DNA of 54,186 nucleotides from JAKJEP01 sp964580995 (GTDB lineage: Bacteria; Planctomycetota; Phycisphaerae; Sedimentisphaerales; SM23-30), in NCBI GenBank assembly GCA_964580995.1, contig CAZOMV010000030.1, forward strand, positions 1 to 54,186. Reading direction: 5' to 3'. The translations under genes were made by a program, and so were the position numbers. The notes beneath the pieces are model-generated. The model made no database searches. It saw only the letters and a list, made by a program, of their open reading frames with translations, and was not told the origin of the DNA. This document shows positions 16,829-26,032 of the stretch, one piece after another (the first letter of the stretch is position 1; every line of letters starts with the position of its first letter).

Positions 16829-18094
16829 TCAGAACTTTAACAGCAAATCCAATTGCAGGCGGCGGTAGGCGTCATCGTTCACGCCCCGGTCGTTCAGGAA
16901 ATAGCCGATGGCCGTCTGGACATTTTTGGTGATTTGATACGCCGCGCCGAACCGGCTGCCCTTGCCATCCGTCCCGCCGCCGATAAAGTCCGAATCGCTG
17001 AAGGTACCCACCACCGCGTCTCTCTGCAGTTCACGATAATCATAGCTGAATTCCCAGCTACCCGGGTCCTTGGCCTTATTGATCGAGCAGCCCACCAGCC
17101 AGCCGCCATCCCCGCTGGTATCGGCCGCACAATTGCTTACGTAATTGCCGTACAGGCCGACCGGCAGTTCCACGATTTTGGTCCCGGCCTCCGCGAACAG
17201 CTCGACTTCGTTATAATCATTGACAAACACATTGTTCACGCTGGTATTGCCGAAAAATTTATTGCCATATAGAGGGCCTTCCCCTTCGATGTTGCCGTAG
17301 TCATAATAACTGATCCCGCCCAGGGCATAGGTGGATTCATTAAAGGTATGTTTCAACCCGCTTTGCAGGCCCCACAGCGATACATCGTTGCCGGAGGAAC
17401 TCTCCGTTACCCAGAAGCCGCCGCCGCTGGCAAAGATCTCATCTGTTTCGCTCAGCGAAATCTTGTATTTGCCGGCGATTCCTTCCGGAGTCAGATCTCC
17501 ATCCCAGATTAGTTGATTTTTCCCCACAATTACAAACGGATTGCTCATTTTACCGCCGATGACGTTCAGATTTTTGACGGCTAGGGGATGGTAATCCGCA
17601 TAGGCCAGGTCAATCCAGATCGACTTGCTGGTAAAGGCGCTGCCCAGCGTCTGGTTCGTCGAAACCGGGTCATCCGAGCCGCTGGCCAGCCGGAATCCCA
17701 GATTCCATTCTTCGTTCACCGCCGTGTCCAGCCCGATCCGGGCGCGGATCCGGTTGCGATGCTGATCGGGTTTGCCGTCGTCTTCGGCTTCGATGGTTTC
17801 ATGTCGGTAACGTAAATCCCCGGATATCTTCAAATTCTCGATCCATTTGAATTTGTCCGGCCATTTGGGTTCCTTATACTGGTCGTTCAGCTCATTGATA
17901 TGCCGGGTCAGAATCTGATTGTTCTTCTGATCCTGCGTTTCAAATTGTTCCAGCTTCTCCTGCATGGCCTGGATCTGTTTGCCCTGTTCGGCAAGCTGCT
18001 GCTTCAGATCCTCCATTTCATCCGCCTGGAGAAAGCCGGGGCACCATCCGGATGCCAGTAAACAAATCATACCAATCCATCTTTTTGTGTTCAT
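16829..18094 (-). CDS. Putative outer-membrane porin (phosphate-regulated)
   Basis: A 421-residue protein with a Sec leader (M-N-T-K-R-W-I-G-M-I-C-L-L-A-S-G), a coiled-coil (about residues 28-65, heptad-rich K-Q-Q-L-A-E-Q-G-K-Q-I-Q), and then alternating short beta strands with many aromatic and Gly residues, ending in Leu-Leu-Leu-Lys-Phe; a C-terminal Phe is typical of outer-membrane barrels. This is the layout of the putative-porin family Porin_5, related in role to phosphate-selective OprP/OprO. The start at 18094 is set by GGAGGTG just upstream. It sits 113 bp before pstS in the same direction and has its own five-site Pho box, supporting a role in phosphate or polyphosphate entry (inference). 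Confidence 0.82.
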   Translation of the reverse strand: MNTKRWIGMICLLASGWCPGFLQADEMEDLKQQLAEQGKQIQAMQEKLEQFETQDQKNNQILTRHINELNDQYKEPKWPDKFKWIENLKISGDLRYRHETIEAEDDGKPDQHRNRIRARIGLDTAVNEEWNLGFRLASGSDDPVSTNQTLGSAFTSKSIWIDLAYADYHPLAVKNLNVIGGKMSNPFVIVGKNQLIWDGDLTPEGIAGKYKISLSETDEIFASGGGFWVTESSSGNDVSLWGLQSGLKHTFNESTYALGGISYYDYGNIEGEGPLYGNKFFGNTSVNNVFVNDYNEVELFAEAGTKIVELPVGLYGNYVSNCAADTSGDGGWLVGCSINKAKDPGSWEFSYDYRELQRDAVVGTFSDSDFIGGGTDGKGSRFGAAYQITKNVQTAIGYFLNDRGVNDDAYRRLQLDLLLKF

Positions 18095-18180
18095 AGACAC
18101 CTCCGTAACAAGAACGACATTCCATTTTTGGCCAAGACCATCTTGAGCCAAATCCATGTCCGCAAAGGTATTCCGTATTT

Positions 18181-18231
18181 GTTAAATTACGGTGAAAAGA
18201 ACGTTAGGAATGAATTAAATTGCGGTTAGTT
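18181..18231 (-). promoter_or_regulatory. Pho box array upstream of the porin gene (five half-sites, 11-bp period)
   Basis: GTTAAAT, GTGAAAA, GTTAGGA, ATTAAAT and GTTAGTT begin at 18181, 18192, 18203, 18214 and 18225 on the plus strand, exactly 11 bp apart. This matches the array before pstS in unit, spacing and orientation. Ten bases downstream of the array, toward the gene, is TACCTT, a weak -10 at the same distance as in the pstS promoter. The porin start codon is 87 bp away. Confidence 0.8.
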
Positions 18232-18383
18232 TATCATGTTCTTCATAACCAGCCAAAAAAGCAAGACTTACGCCTTTTAGCCGTCACGCAGGCAAATTTT
18301 GCTTGCCTTGAAGTCCACAATACGGTATTATGCAGAGTTGCTTATATTGGTATTCCTTTCGGAATTATTTTGGAGGAAAGAAA

Positions 18384-20057
18384 ATGAAGCGTACCGTATT
18401 TTTTTGGTTGGTGGTCTTGGTAAGCACTCCGTTATTCTGTTTGGCCGACGATTATTACTGGATCGATCCGGCCGGGGGCGAGATGAGCGATTCGAGCAAG
18501 TGGAATCCGGCCGCCGCGCCGGGGGTGGATGACTATGTCTATTTCACCGAGCCGGCCAGTTACACGGTATGGCTGGACGATTCCTACACCCATGACCGGA
18601 TGACCGTCGAAGGTTCGGACCTGACGCTGGACCTGAATGGTTTTACCTACACCCTGGATTCGACGAATGATTACAATCAGGCGGTGATCATCGGCGATAC
18701 CACCACGGCTTCGGTAACGGTTCGCAACGGAGAAGTGATCAGCCATGATCTGTTTTTAGCCCGGAACGGCGATGATTCGGTCGGCCGGCTGGACCTGAGC
18801 GGGGCCGGGACGTCCTGGGTGGGTTTTGATGGGAACTTTTACGGCTTCTTCTATGGAACTGCCGGCGACGCGGTAGTCAATGTAACCGACAATGCCTATC
18901 TGATGCATGGGCACGGGCAAAGCGGCATTTTGGTGCAGGGATCGGCGTTGTTTACTATAGACGGTCAGGATAGCCAGTGGTCGGTGGGCGGCTCTTTCGA
19001 GATGTCGGCCTATGGCAAAACCACCACGAACGTCAGCAATGGCGGTCGGGTGCAGATGGGGCTGCTTAAAATGGCGACGTTCCGGGGTTCAGAAGCGACG
19101 ATCAACTTGGCCGGCACGGACCAGGCAACGGAACTGGCCATAGAAAACAATTGGCGAGACCCGGTAGGTTTGTTTATCGGTGGGGGCGGTAAAGGGATTA
19201 TCAACCTGACCAGCTCGTCAATGTACAACCAGGGAAATACGGTTATCGGCCAGAAGGGCGGCGGCCGGGGCGAGCTGAATATCGACGCCAGCTCGTCGGC
19301 GGATTTGCAGGGCTCGGTAGCGGTGGGCGGTTCACTGGAAGCCGCCGGCGGGTCCGGCCTGATTAATGTGGCCGGCACTCTGAACTGTTCCAGGGCAGAT
19401 GGGCAGTCGATGATCATCTGGCCCGATGGAGTGGTTCGCCTGGAAATCGGCTGGATTATTATGGATTATGACTTCGGCCTGGCCAGTCCCCTTAATGTGC
19501 AGGGTGGGACACTGGAAGGCTGGGGCTGGATTTACGCCCAGGTGAATAATTACGGCGGCGTGGTTGCCCCCGGGGCTTCGGGCGACGGCTATGACGACTG
19601 GAAGGTCCTGAACCTCAGCTACGATTATACCCAGGATGCCGCGGCGACGCTGAAGATTCCGATTGTGGGCAGCAGCCTCGGCGGTTGGAACTATTGGAAC
19701 TACGGCGGTCTGAATGTAAGCGGCGCGGCAACCCTGGACGGATTTCTGGATGTGGATCTCTGGGATCAGTATGTGCCTGCTTACACGGATGAATTTGTGA
19801 TTATCGAGGCCGCGTCAGTCAACGGGCAATTTAGCAACGCCGGATCGGAATACCTGTTCGAAGGCGGCAAGTTCGAAGTGGTTTATGAGCCGGCCCGGGT
19901 GATCCTGACACATTTTCAGAGCGAGCCGCGCTGTACGGAATATCCGTTGGCTGATTTTAACAAAGACTGCCGGATAAATCTGGTGGATATGGCCATCCTG
20001 GCTGCCCAGTGGCTGGAATGCAATCTCGAACCGGTCGGCTATTGTTCCGGTTTGTAA
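18384..20057 (+). CDS. Secreted beta-rich protein with dockerin-like C-terminus
   Basis: A 557-residue exported protein. The start at 18384 has GGAGG at 18372-18376 and reveals a clean signal peptide (M-K-R-T-V-F-F-W-L-V-V-L-V-S-T-P-L-F-C-L-A). The body is rich in Gly, Asn, Ser, Thr and Val, with repeats like G-R-L-D-L-S-G-A-G-T-S-W and K-G-I-I-N-L-T-S-S, typical of parallel beta-helix or autotransporter-repeat passenger domains. The end carries a dockerin-like module: A-D-F-N-K-D-C-R-I-N-L-V-D-M-A-I-L-A-A-Q-W-L. Upstream, TTGCCT (18303-18308) and TATTAT (18326-18331) form a possible promoter with a 17-bp spacer. Function is unknown; surface attachment is likely. No Pho site faces this gene. 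Confidence 0.8.
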   Translation: MKRTVFFWLVVLVSTPLFCLADDYYWIDPAGGEMSDSSKWNPAAAPGVDDYVYFTEPASYTVWLDDSYTHDRMTVEGSDLTLDLNGFTYTLDSTNDYNQAVIIGDTTTASVTVRNGEVISHDLFLARNGDDSVGRLDLSGAGTSWVGFDGNFYGFFYGTAGDAVVNVTDNAYLMHGHGQSGILVQGSALFTIDGQDSQWSVGGSFEMSAYGKTTTNVSNGGRVQMGLLKMATFRGSEATINLAGTDQATELAIENNWRDPVGLFIGGGGKGIINLTSSSMYNQGNTVIGQKGGGRGELNIDASSSADLQGSVAVGGSLEAAGGSGLINVAGTLNCSRADGQSMIIWPDGVVRLEIGWIIMDYDFGLASPLNVQGGTLEGWGWIYAQVNNYGGVVAPGASGDGYDDWKVLNLSYDYTQDAAATLKIPIVGSSLGGWNYWNYGGLNVSGAATLDGFLDVDLWDQYVPAYTDEFVIIEAASVNGQFSNAGSEYLFEGGKFEVVYEPARVILTHFQSEPRCTEYPLADFNKDCRINLVDMAILAAQWLECNLEPVGYCSGL

Positions 20058-20086
20058 GATCGCAACCGGTAAAATACGTGTGAAGA

Positions 20087-20121
20087 AAGCCGTCGGCATT
20101 TTCCGGCGGCTTGTTATTTTT
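20087..20121 (+). terminator. Intrinsic terminator after the dockerin-type gene
   Basis: A 10-bp stem (AAGCCGTCGG / CCGGCGGCTT, one T-G wobble) with a CATTTT loop, followed by GTTATTTTT. It begins 30 bp after the stop codon at 20057. Confidence 0.75.
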
Positions 20122-20306
20122 CTCCCGCCAGCACTTCCGCGATGTTATATCTGAAACCACTATATTGGGATCGATGCCGATCATCCAGACGATTTTCACC
20201 CTATATACCATTGGAAAATACTGGTACTCTTGATCATTGGATGGCGGAAGACGTACCGTGAGGGGAAACCAAGGCGTCCTCAAGGAGGCAGGTCCGCAGC
20301 GGCTGA

Positions 20307-20975
20307 TTATTTTTCCCGGATGGCGATCCGCCGGACCAGATGGGCGGTATCTTCTATCTTGTCGGTGATGCGTTCCATATATTCCGCCAATTGATAAGAC
20401 AATAACAGGCCCACCGGGTTTAGGTTGGCGTGGATAATCGCCCCGATCAGTATTTTTTTCTGTTCATCGGCATCGTGTTCGAGACGGTCCACATCCTTAT
20501 AGCGAGCAATCGCCTCTTGGAAGTTATCCTTCGTAAGCGCCTCAATGGCATCTTTCAGTTTCGAAATCGCGCTAATGATAATGTCCGAGGCCGATGACAT
20601 ATTTTTCAGGACATTATCCGGGAAATGGTTTTCCATAAAATCGAGGATTTTGGCGGCGCCCTTGGTCAAGTCCGTGATTCTATCCAGGGTCAGGACAAAA
20701 TGCATCAGGTCTTCCCTGGCTAGCGGCTGAAACACGCTTTCCGAAAGCTGGTCCACCATTTTTGTCCGCAGCAGGTCTGCCCGAGTTTCGCTTTCTCGGA
20801 TCCTCTCCATAGCGGCTGTTTTCGCTTTCGAGTCGTTCGCAATAAAGGCCTTTACCGCTTCCGAGAAGTAAGCCACGGTTTTGTAGGTTTCTTCCACGTG
20901 TTTTCGGGCATCCTGGAATATAGATTGCTCTTCGGCGTTGCTCAGCCAACTGAAAATGTTTGTTATTTTTCTCAT
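20307..20975 (-). CDS. DUF47/PhoU-like accessory protein of the Pit transporter
   Basis: A 222-residue helical protein of the DUF47 family (TIGR00153), distantly related to PhoU. Typical features are the N-terminal S-W-L-S-N-A-E-E-Q-S-I-F, L-D-R-I-T-D-L-T-K-G-A-A-K-I-L-D in the middle and the C-terminal L-A-E-Y-M-E-R-I-T-D-K-I-E-D-T-A. These proteins are nearly always paired with PHO4-family phosphate permeases and are thought to control them. Here the permease gene lies 41 bp upstream in the same direction, so the two form one unit. Confidence 0.88.
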   Translation of the reverse strand: MRKITNIFSWLSNAEEQSIFQDARKHVEETYKTVAYFSEAVKAFIANDSKAKTAAMERIRESETRADLLRTKMVDQLSESVFQPLAREDLMHFVLTLDRITDLTKGAAKILDFMENHFPDNVLKNMSSASDIIISAISKLKDAIEALTKDNFQEAIARYKDVDRLEHDADEQKKILIGAIIHANLNPVGLLLSYQLAEYMERITDKIEDTAHLVRRIAIREK

Positions 20976-21016
20976 TTCTGATATCTCCCTATTAGAGATT
21001 CTAAGTTATTCTTATA

Positions 21017-21994
21017 TTACCCTTTTACAAAAAACATAATCAATAATAGTCCTAAGTAGCTGATTAGGCCGGAAATACCGGGCGTGACTAACCAGCATAT
21101 CACGATTTCTCTCATAATTTTCAGATTGATCACATGTAATCCTTTGACCAATCCCACCCCGACCACGGCCCCCACGATGGAGTGACTGGTAGAAACGGGT
21201 ATCCCGCAAACGGTGTAAATATGTACATTAACCGCACTGGCCAGCTGTGCCGAAAATGCCATAAGGGGTACAAGTGTCGTGATCCCGGAACCGATGGTTT
21301 CTATCACTTTATAACCCCAGGTCATAATTCCCACCAGAATCGCTATTCCTCCCACAATCACGCCTACTTTGGGGGAAAGGATGCCTGCGCCGGCCACAAC
21401 CCCCACCGAATTGGCTACATCGTTGGCTCCCCAGGAAAAAGCTACATAACAACCACTCACCGTAACCAGGATGGACACCACTTTATTAAGATATTTATCA
21501 GGAATCATCCTGACAAACAAATACCTGAAAAGCCGGTAAAAAATATAGGCTAAGATGGCGGAGCCTAGCGGCGTAAAAATCCAGCAGGCAAATATGTCCA
21601 GAAGCATCTTCCATTTCACCGGGGCTCCGATGGCCAAACCGGCCCCCGCCACGGCGCCCACAATCGAATGACTGGTGGAGATGGGCATTTTCCAATACGT
21701 CGCCAGAACTACCCAGGCACAAGCAGAGAAGGAGGCGATCAGCGCCAGATAGGTAGCCAGAGTTTTATCCAGTTCCTTGATAGGCACAATGTCATTGCCA
21801 ATGGTCTCGATGACGTAAGAGCCCTGCAAAAAGGCGCCCAAAAAACCAAAAACACTAATTAAAATAATTGCCTGTTTTAAAGACCTGACCTGCGCGCCTA
21901 CAGCCGTCCCCAGGGAATTCGCGGCGTCGTTGGCGCCGATGGACCAGCCCACAGCCAACCCCGCTAAGACAGTCAGAAACGTTAATAGCGGCAT
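21017..21994 (-). CDS. pit: Low-affinity inorganic phosphate transporter (Pit/PHO4 family)
   Basis: A 325-residue membrane protein with about ten hydrophobic segments. It shows the duplicated PHO4 signature: G-A-N-D-A-A-N-S-L-G-T-A-V-G near residue 21 and again W-G-A-N-D-V-A-N-S-V-G-V-V in the second half, each followed by S-T-S-H-S-I-V-G-A-V. Pit proteins import metal-phosphate or phosphate using H+ or Na+. It complements the high-affinity Pst system 3 kb away and is co-transcribed with the DUF47 partner. No Pho box is visible in front of it, consistent with constitutive expression. The symbol is by family. Confidence 0.93.
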   Translation of the reverse strand: MPLLTFLTVLAGLAVGWSIGANDAANSLGTAVGAQVRSLKQAIILISVFGFLGAFLQGSYVIETIGNDIVPIKELDKTLATYLALIASFSACAWVVLATYWKMPISTSHSIVGAVAGAGLAIGAPVKWKMLLDIFACWIFTPLGSAILAYIFYRLFRYLFVRMIPDKYLNKVVSILVTVSGCYVAFSWGANDVANSVGVVAGAGILSPKVGVIVGGIAILVGIMTWGYKVIETIGSGITTLVPLMAFSAQLASAVNVHIYTVCGIPVSTSHSIVGAVVGVGLVKGLHVINLKIMREIVICWLVTPGISGLISYLGLLLIMFFVKG

Positions 21995-22075
21995 CTATAC
22001 TCTCCCAGCTATGATTCCCATAAAGCAGAATATAAAGACCATCGCTTACTTCCAACAAACAACTTTACCTGCGGC

Positions 22076-22219
22076 CTATTTATATTCTTTTTGTTTAGGA
22101 AAGGCAAGGGGAGTTTTCCATTTCCTGTTTACCTGACATAGGTGTTTCATGCCCAGCAAAAATATTCCAAGCCCCCCTAATACGCCAAAGATCATCGTAA
22201 GAACAGGTCCGCTTTCCAT
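22076..22219 (-). CDS. Tiny membrane ORF resembling the N-terminus of a Na/Pi symporter
   Basis: A 47-residue frame preceded by GGGAG five bases from its ATG. Residues 7-24 (L-T-M-I-F-G-V-L-G-G-L-G-I-F-L-L-G-M-K) form one transmembrane helix very like the first helix of NptA-type Na+/phosphate symporters, which typically continue with M-S-E-G. Here the similarity stops after M-K-H-L and a short basic tail ends at TAG. It is most simply a truncated remnant of a symporter gene, next to a functional phosphate permease 81 bp away, or possibly a small membrane peptide in its own right. The remaining stretch 22220-22405 shows nothing else. Confidence 0.45.
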   Translation of the reverse strand: MESGPVLTMIFGVLGGLGIFLLGMKHLCQVNRKWKTPLAFPKQKEYK

Positions 22220-22405
22220 CCAGTCTCCCTAACTACATATTACATAATCACCTAGAGACGCCAGTTGCTTGCGGTTCCACTGGCCGAACCATTCGGAGCA
22301 AGCATCATAATGGAAACACCCCCTGAAGTCAAACAATAGCTTCCAACAAAAATGAGAAATCCTATATTACCAAAAATTTAATTTGAAGCGCACAGCGTAT
22401 AAAGA

Positions 22406-25072
22406 TTAACTTCCTTGTTTAAACCAGCCGCGGCGCTCCAGCCATTTCACCAGTTCCAGGACCGGCGAAACGGAAAAAGCCGCTATAATGATAATGATCC
22501 AGTCCACCACAGGCAGACTATAAGTACCAAAAGGCTTATGCAGGAAAGGCACATAGACAATCACTACCAGCAGCAATAATTCCCCCAGGATAGATAGATT
22601 CAGCCATTGATTGGCAAACGGTTTTTGAAGAACGGAATGGCGATCAGAACGAAAATTGTACGCCTTGAAAAATTGAATGAGCACCAGCGACATGAAGGTC
22701 ATCGTCATGGCTTCTTCATGACTGCGGCCGGATTTGGTCGCCCAAAGATACAGGCCCAGATTGACCACCGTTGACCAGAGTCCGCCCGCCATGATAAGGG
22801 CAACGATGGGGCGGGTAAAAATACCGGTGCGTGGATTACGCGGCTTACGCTGCATGAGGTCTGTTTCCGCCGGATCAAAAGCCAGAGCCAGGGCGGGCAA
22901 ACCATCGGTAAAGAGATTTACAAAGAGAATTTGTATCGCCGTTAAAGGCAGCGGGATCCCGGCGAGTGTGGCGGTACCGATCAAACCGATTTCACCCAGG
23001 TTGGAGGAAAGCAGATACATCAGGTATTTCTTAATATTGCTGAAAATCCCCCTGCCTTCTTCCACTGCCGCCACAATCGAGGCAAAGTTATCATCGGTCA
23101 GGGTCATCGCGGCGGCTTCTTTGCTGACATCCGTGCCGGTAATTCCCATGGCGATACCGATATCGGCTTTTTTAAGGGCTGGCGCATCATTGACTCCGTC
23201 TCCCGTCATCGCGACAATGTGGCCCTTTTTTTGCAGGGCGGTAATGACCTGCAGCTTATGCGCTGGAGATACTCGGGCGTAAACCTCAATATCGTGTACC
23301 TCACGCTCCAGGTCTGCTTCCGACATGGCCTCCAATTCGCTTCCCGTAACTACCCGGCCTGCCCGGCTGATATTCAATTCCCGGGCGATGGCGTGGGCGG
23401 TTATCGGATGGTCGCCGGTAATCATGACTACTTTGATCCCGGCGGTATCGCAGGTTTGCACGGCTGTTTTGGCTTCGGGACGAGGGGGATCGATCATCCC
23501 CACCAGACCGAGAAAGGTCATTTCTTCTTCCGCTGTTTTCGGGGCGGCATCCGGCTTGTACGCAACCGCCAGGACCCGCAAAGCTTCACTGGCCATCCGG
23601 TGGCCGACTTCGCGAATTTCCTTCCTGCCTGCCGCGTCGAGCACCGTTTCCCCGTCATCCGTCAACTGCCGCGTACAGGAATCGAGGATGATTTCCGGCG
23701 CCCCTTTGCTGCAGGCGATGACTCTTTGCCCCGTACGGTGCAGGGTGGTCATCCGCTTGGTTTCCGAGGTAAAAGGGATTTCATGGACGCGCGGGAACCG
23801 GCCGTCCAGTTCGTCCTTATCGACTCCGGCTTTGGCGGCGGCCACCACTAAGGCTCCCTCGGTCGGGTCGCCCTTGATATCCCGATGATCGGCTTCGCGG
23901 ACGATGTGGGCATCCGATACCAGGGTAGCGGATTCCAATAGCTGTTTAAGGATGGGGTTACTTTCACAGGGAGTACCTTGTAGTGAAAACTGACCCTGCG
24001 GCTCATATCCCGCCCCGGAAACATCAAACACCCGGCCGCCGGCATAGATTTTACGCACCGTCATCTCATCCTTCGTCAGCGTTCCGGTTTTATCCGAACA
24101 GATGACCGAGACGCTGCCGAGAGTTTCGACCGCCGGCAGGCGGCGCATCAGCGCATGGCGGCGTACCATCCGTTGTACCCCGATTGCCAGCGAAATGGTA
24201 ACCACGGCGGGCAAGGCTTCCGGGACGACCGCCACCGCCAGAGAAATACCGAATATAATCATTTCAATAAAGTGCTGGCCGCGTAGCAAGCCCACAGCCA
24301 CAATGATGGCCACCACCACCAGTGACACCCACACCAGGATACGGCCGAGCTTATCAAGGTTTTCCTGCAAAGGAGTTCTGCCGGTTTCCACCTTCTGCAG
24401 CATTTGGGCAATTTTACCGAACTCGGTATCCATGCCGGTTGCCGCCACAATCGCCCGGCCCCGGCCATACGTCACGGCGGTCCCCATATGGGCGATATTT
24501 TTGCGGTCGCCCAGGGCCAGGTCCGGATGGTCGATAGCATGGATGTGTTTTTCTACCGGAACCGACTCACCGGTCAGGGCCGCCTCTTCGATCTGCAAAT
24601 TGACCGCCTCGAACAAGCGGCTGTCCGCGGGAATTTTGTCCCCGGCCCGCAAAAGAATAACATCGCCAGGCACCAGCTCCCGCGCCGGAATATCGGCCTC
24701 CCGTCCATCGCGGATCACGCTGGCCAGCGGCGCTGCCATTTTCTGCAAGGCCTCGATGGCGCGCTCCGCCCGGTATTCCTGCACAAAACCCAGCAATACC
24801 GCGAACACGACAATAATGATAATCGCTATGGCTTCCAGACCATGTCCCAGGAAAGCCGACAAGACGGTTGCCACCAGCAGGATGATGATTAGCGCATTTT
24901 TAAACTGCGACAGCAGCAGCGTCCAGGGTGAAATACGATGAACAACCAGGAGTTCATTGGGACCGTACTTTTTAAATCGTTCTGCCGCTTCGCCGGCGGA
25001 TAGACCGTTGGTTAAATCGCTGGAAAGAGCATCAACGGTTTCCTTAACTTCCAATTGCCACCATGGTTTCAT
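22406..25072 (-). CDS. Ca2+-transporting P-type ATPase (P2A-like)
   Basis: An 888-residue cation pump. The actuator loop T-G-E-S is at about 167-170, the phosphorylated D327 in D-K-T-G-T-L-T, and the hinge T-G-D-G-V-N-D-A-P-A-L-K-K-A-D-I-G in the second half. Calcium-type ligands are present: V-P-E-A-L-P-A in M4 (284-288), N-L-G-E in M5 and N-L-F-T-D-G-L-P-A in M6. The N-terminal cation ATPase domain and four C-terminal helices complete the SERCA/PMCA-like layout, so export of Ca2+ is the best guess; Mn2+ is possible. It is a single gene, followed on the same strand by nothing closer than the DUF47/Pit unit. Confidence 0.9.
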   Translation of the reverse strand: MKPWWQLEVKETVDALSSDLTNGLSAGEAAERFKKYGPNELLVVHRISPWTLLLSQFKNALIIILLVATVLSAFLGHGLEAIAIIIIVVFAVLLGFVQEYRAERAIEALQKMAAPLASVIRDGREADIPARELVPGDVILLRAGDKIPADSRLFEAVNLQIEEAALTGESVPVEKHIHAIDHPDLALGDRKNIAHMGTAVTYGRGRAIVAATGMDTEFGKIAQMLQKVETGRTPLQENLDKLGRILVWVSLVVVAIIVAVGLLRGQHFIEMIIFGISLAVAVVPEALPAVVTISLAIGVQRMVRRHALMRRLPAVETLGSVSVICSDKTGTLTKDEMTVRKIYAGGRVFDVSGAGYEPQGQFSLQGTPCESNPILKQLLESATLVSDAHIVREADHRDIKGDPTEGALVVAAAKAGVDKDELDGRFPRVHEIPFTSETKRMTTLHRTGQRVIACSKGAPEIILDSCTRQLTDDGETVLDAAGRKEIREVGHRMASEALRVLAVAYKPDAAPKTAEEEMTFLGLVGMIDPPRPEAKTAVQTCDTAGIKVVMITGDHPITAHAIARELNISRAGRVVTGSELEAMSEADLEREVHDIEVYARVSPAHKLQVITALQKKGHIVAMTGDGVNDAPALKKADIGIAMGITGTDVSKEAAAMTLTDDNFASIVAAVEEGRGIFSNIKKYLMYLLSSNLGEIGLIGTATLAGIPLPLTAIQILFVNLFTDGLPALALAFDPAETDLMQRKPRNPRTGIFTRPIVALIMAGGLWSTVVNLGLYLWATKSGRSHEEAMTMTFMSLVLIQFFKAYNFRSDRHSVLQKPFANQWLNLSILGELLLLVVIVYVPFLHKPFGTYSLPVVDWIIIIIAAFSVSPVLELVKWLERRGWFKQGS

Positions 25073-25267
25073 GTTATTGCCTTCTTTTATAAAACATGGG
25101 TCGTTCCTGTGACTTTTATTAGCACGACCTTGTGTATGGTTTTGTGGTTGTTCATGTCCATGTATCTTTGGGCTGTCCTGTTGCTGTAGCTAATAATTTG
25201 ATGTTTTGCCGGCCTATAGCTCAAAATCTTTGCGGCGTATGTTCCGGGAACCGCAAGCCGCGGGGTT

Positions 25268-25936
25268 TTACCTCTTTTCCGCCCCAGCCTGTCTTTTTTT
25301 CCGCCGCTCATGCCAAAAGGTAATTACCCCCGGCAGGATGGAAATGATGATAATGGCGAAAATCACCAGCGTGAAATTCCTTTGCACGACCGGTATATTC
25401 CCGAAAAAGTACCCGCCGAAAATAAACACCGTGATCCACAGGATCCCCCCGGTCACGTTGTAAACGAAAAACTTCCAATAACTCATCTTCCCCACCCCGG
25501 CCACGAAGGGCGCGAAAGTCCGGATGACCGGCACAAACCGGGCCAGCACAATCGTCTTGGCTCCATACTTTTCATAAAACCGGTGGGTCCGCTCGATATG
25601 TTCCTTCTTGATCAGCCACCCGCCTTCATGCTTCAAGATCAGTGCCCCGAAATATTTTCCGATCGCGTAGTTGGCACTGTCGCCCAGGATGGCCGCCGCC
25701 GATAAGACCACAAAAAGCCACCCGATCTTAAGCGATCCTCCCGCCGCCAGCGTCCCGATCACAAAGAGCAGGGAATCCCCCGGCAAAAACGGCGTCACTA
25801 CCAGCCCGGTCTCGGCAAAAATCACGGCAAAAAAAATCGCATAGCACCAGCCTCCGAAACTCTCTATCACATAGGGAAGATGCTGGTCAAGATGAAGAAT
25901 GAAATCGAAAAAATTACTTGCCAATCCTGCGTCCAT
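25268..25936 (-). CDS. DedA-family membrane protein
   Basis: A 222-residue inner-membrane protein of the DedA/SNARE-associated (VTT) family. It has the reentrant-loop motif F-A-E-T-G-L-V-V-T-P-F-L-P-G-D-S-L-L-F near residue 40, G-D-S-A-N-Y-A-I-G-K-Y-F-G after the second helix, and the conserved R in V-L-A-R-F-V-P-V-I-R-T-F-A-P-F-V-A-G-V-G-K-M. DedA proteins are phospholipid translocases (for example undecaprenyl-phosphate recycling in some members) and support envelope homeostasis. The C-terminus is highly basic. The gene is bounded upstream by the palindrome at 25954-25977. Confidence 0.92.
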   Translation of the reverse strand: MDAGLASNFFDFILHLDQHLPYVIESFGGWCYAIFFAVIFAETGLVVTPFLPGDSLLFVIGTLAAGGSLKIGWLFVVLSAAAILGDSANYAIGKYFGALILKHEGGWLIKKEHIERTHRFYEKYGAKTIVLARFVPVIRTFAPFVAGVGKMSYWKFFVYNVTGGILWITVFIFGGYFFGNIPVVQRNFTLVIFAIIIISILPGVITFWHERRKKRQAGAEKR

Positions 25937-25953
25937 GTCCTCTTTCTGTTATT

Positions 25954-25977
25954 ACTGAAGTTTTGCAAAACTTCAGT
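25954..25977. repeat. 24-bp palindrome ACTGAAGTTTTG/CAAAACTTCAGT, copy 2
   Basis: Perfect inverted repeat containing the same 20 bp found at 5387-5406, here extended by two bases on each side. It lies between the DedA gene (start 25936) and the end of the DUF502 gene (26033), so it may also act as a hairpin in the RNA. Confidence 0.85.
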
Positions 25978-26032
25978 TATTATTTACCTTTTCATGCAAC
26001 TCTTCTATCCTTTCTATCGAACCCAACAAGGG

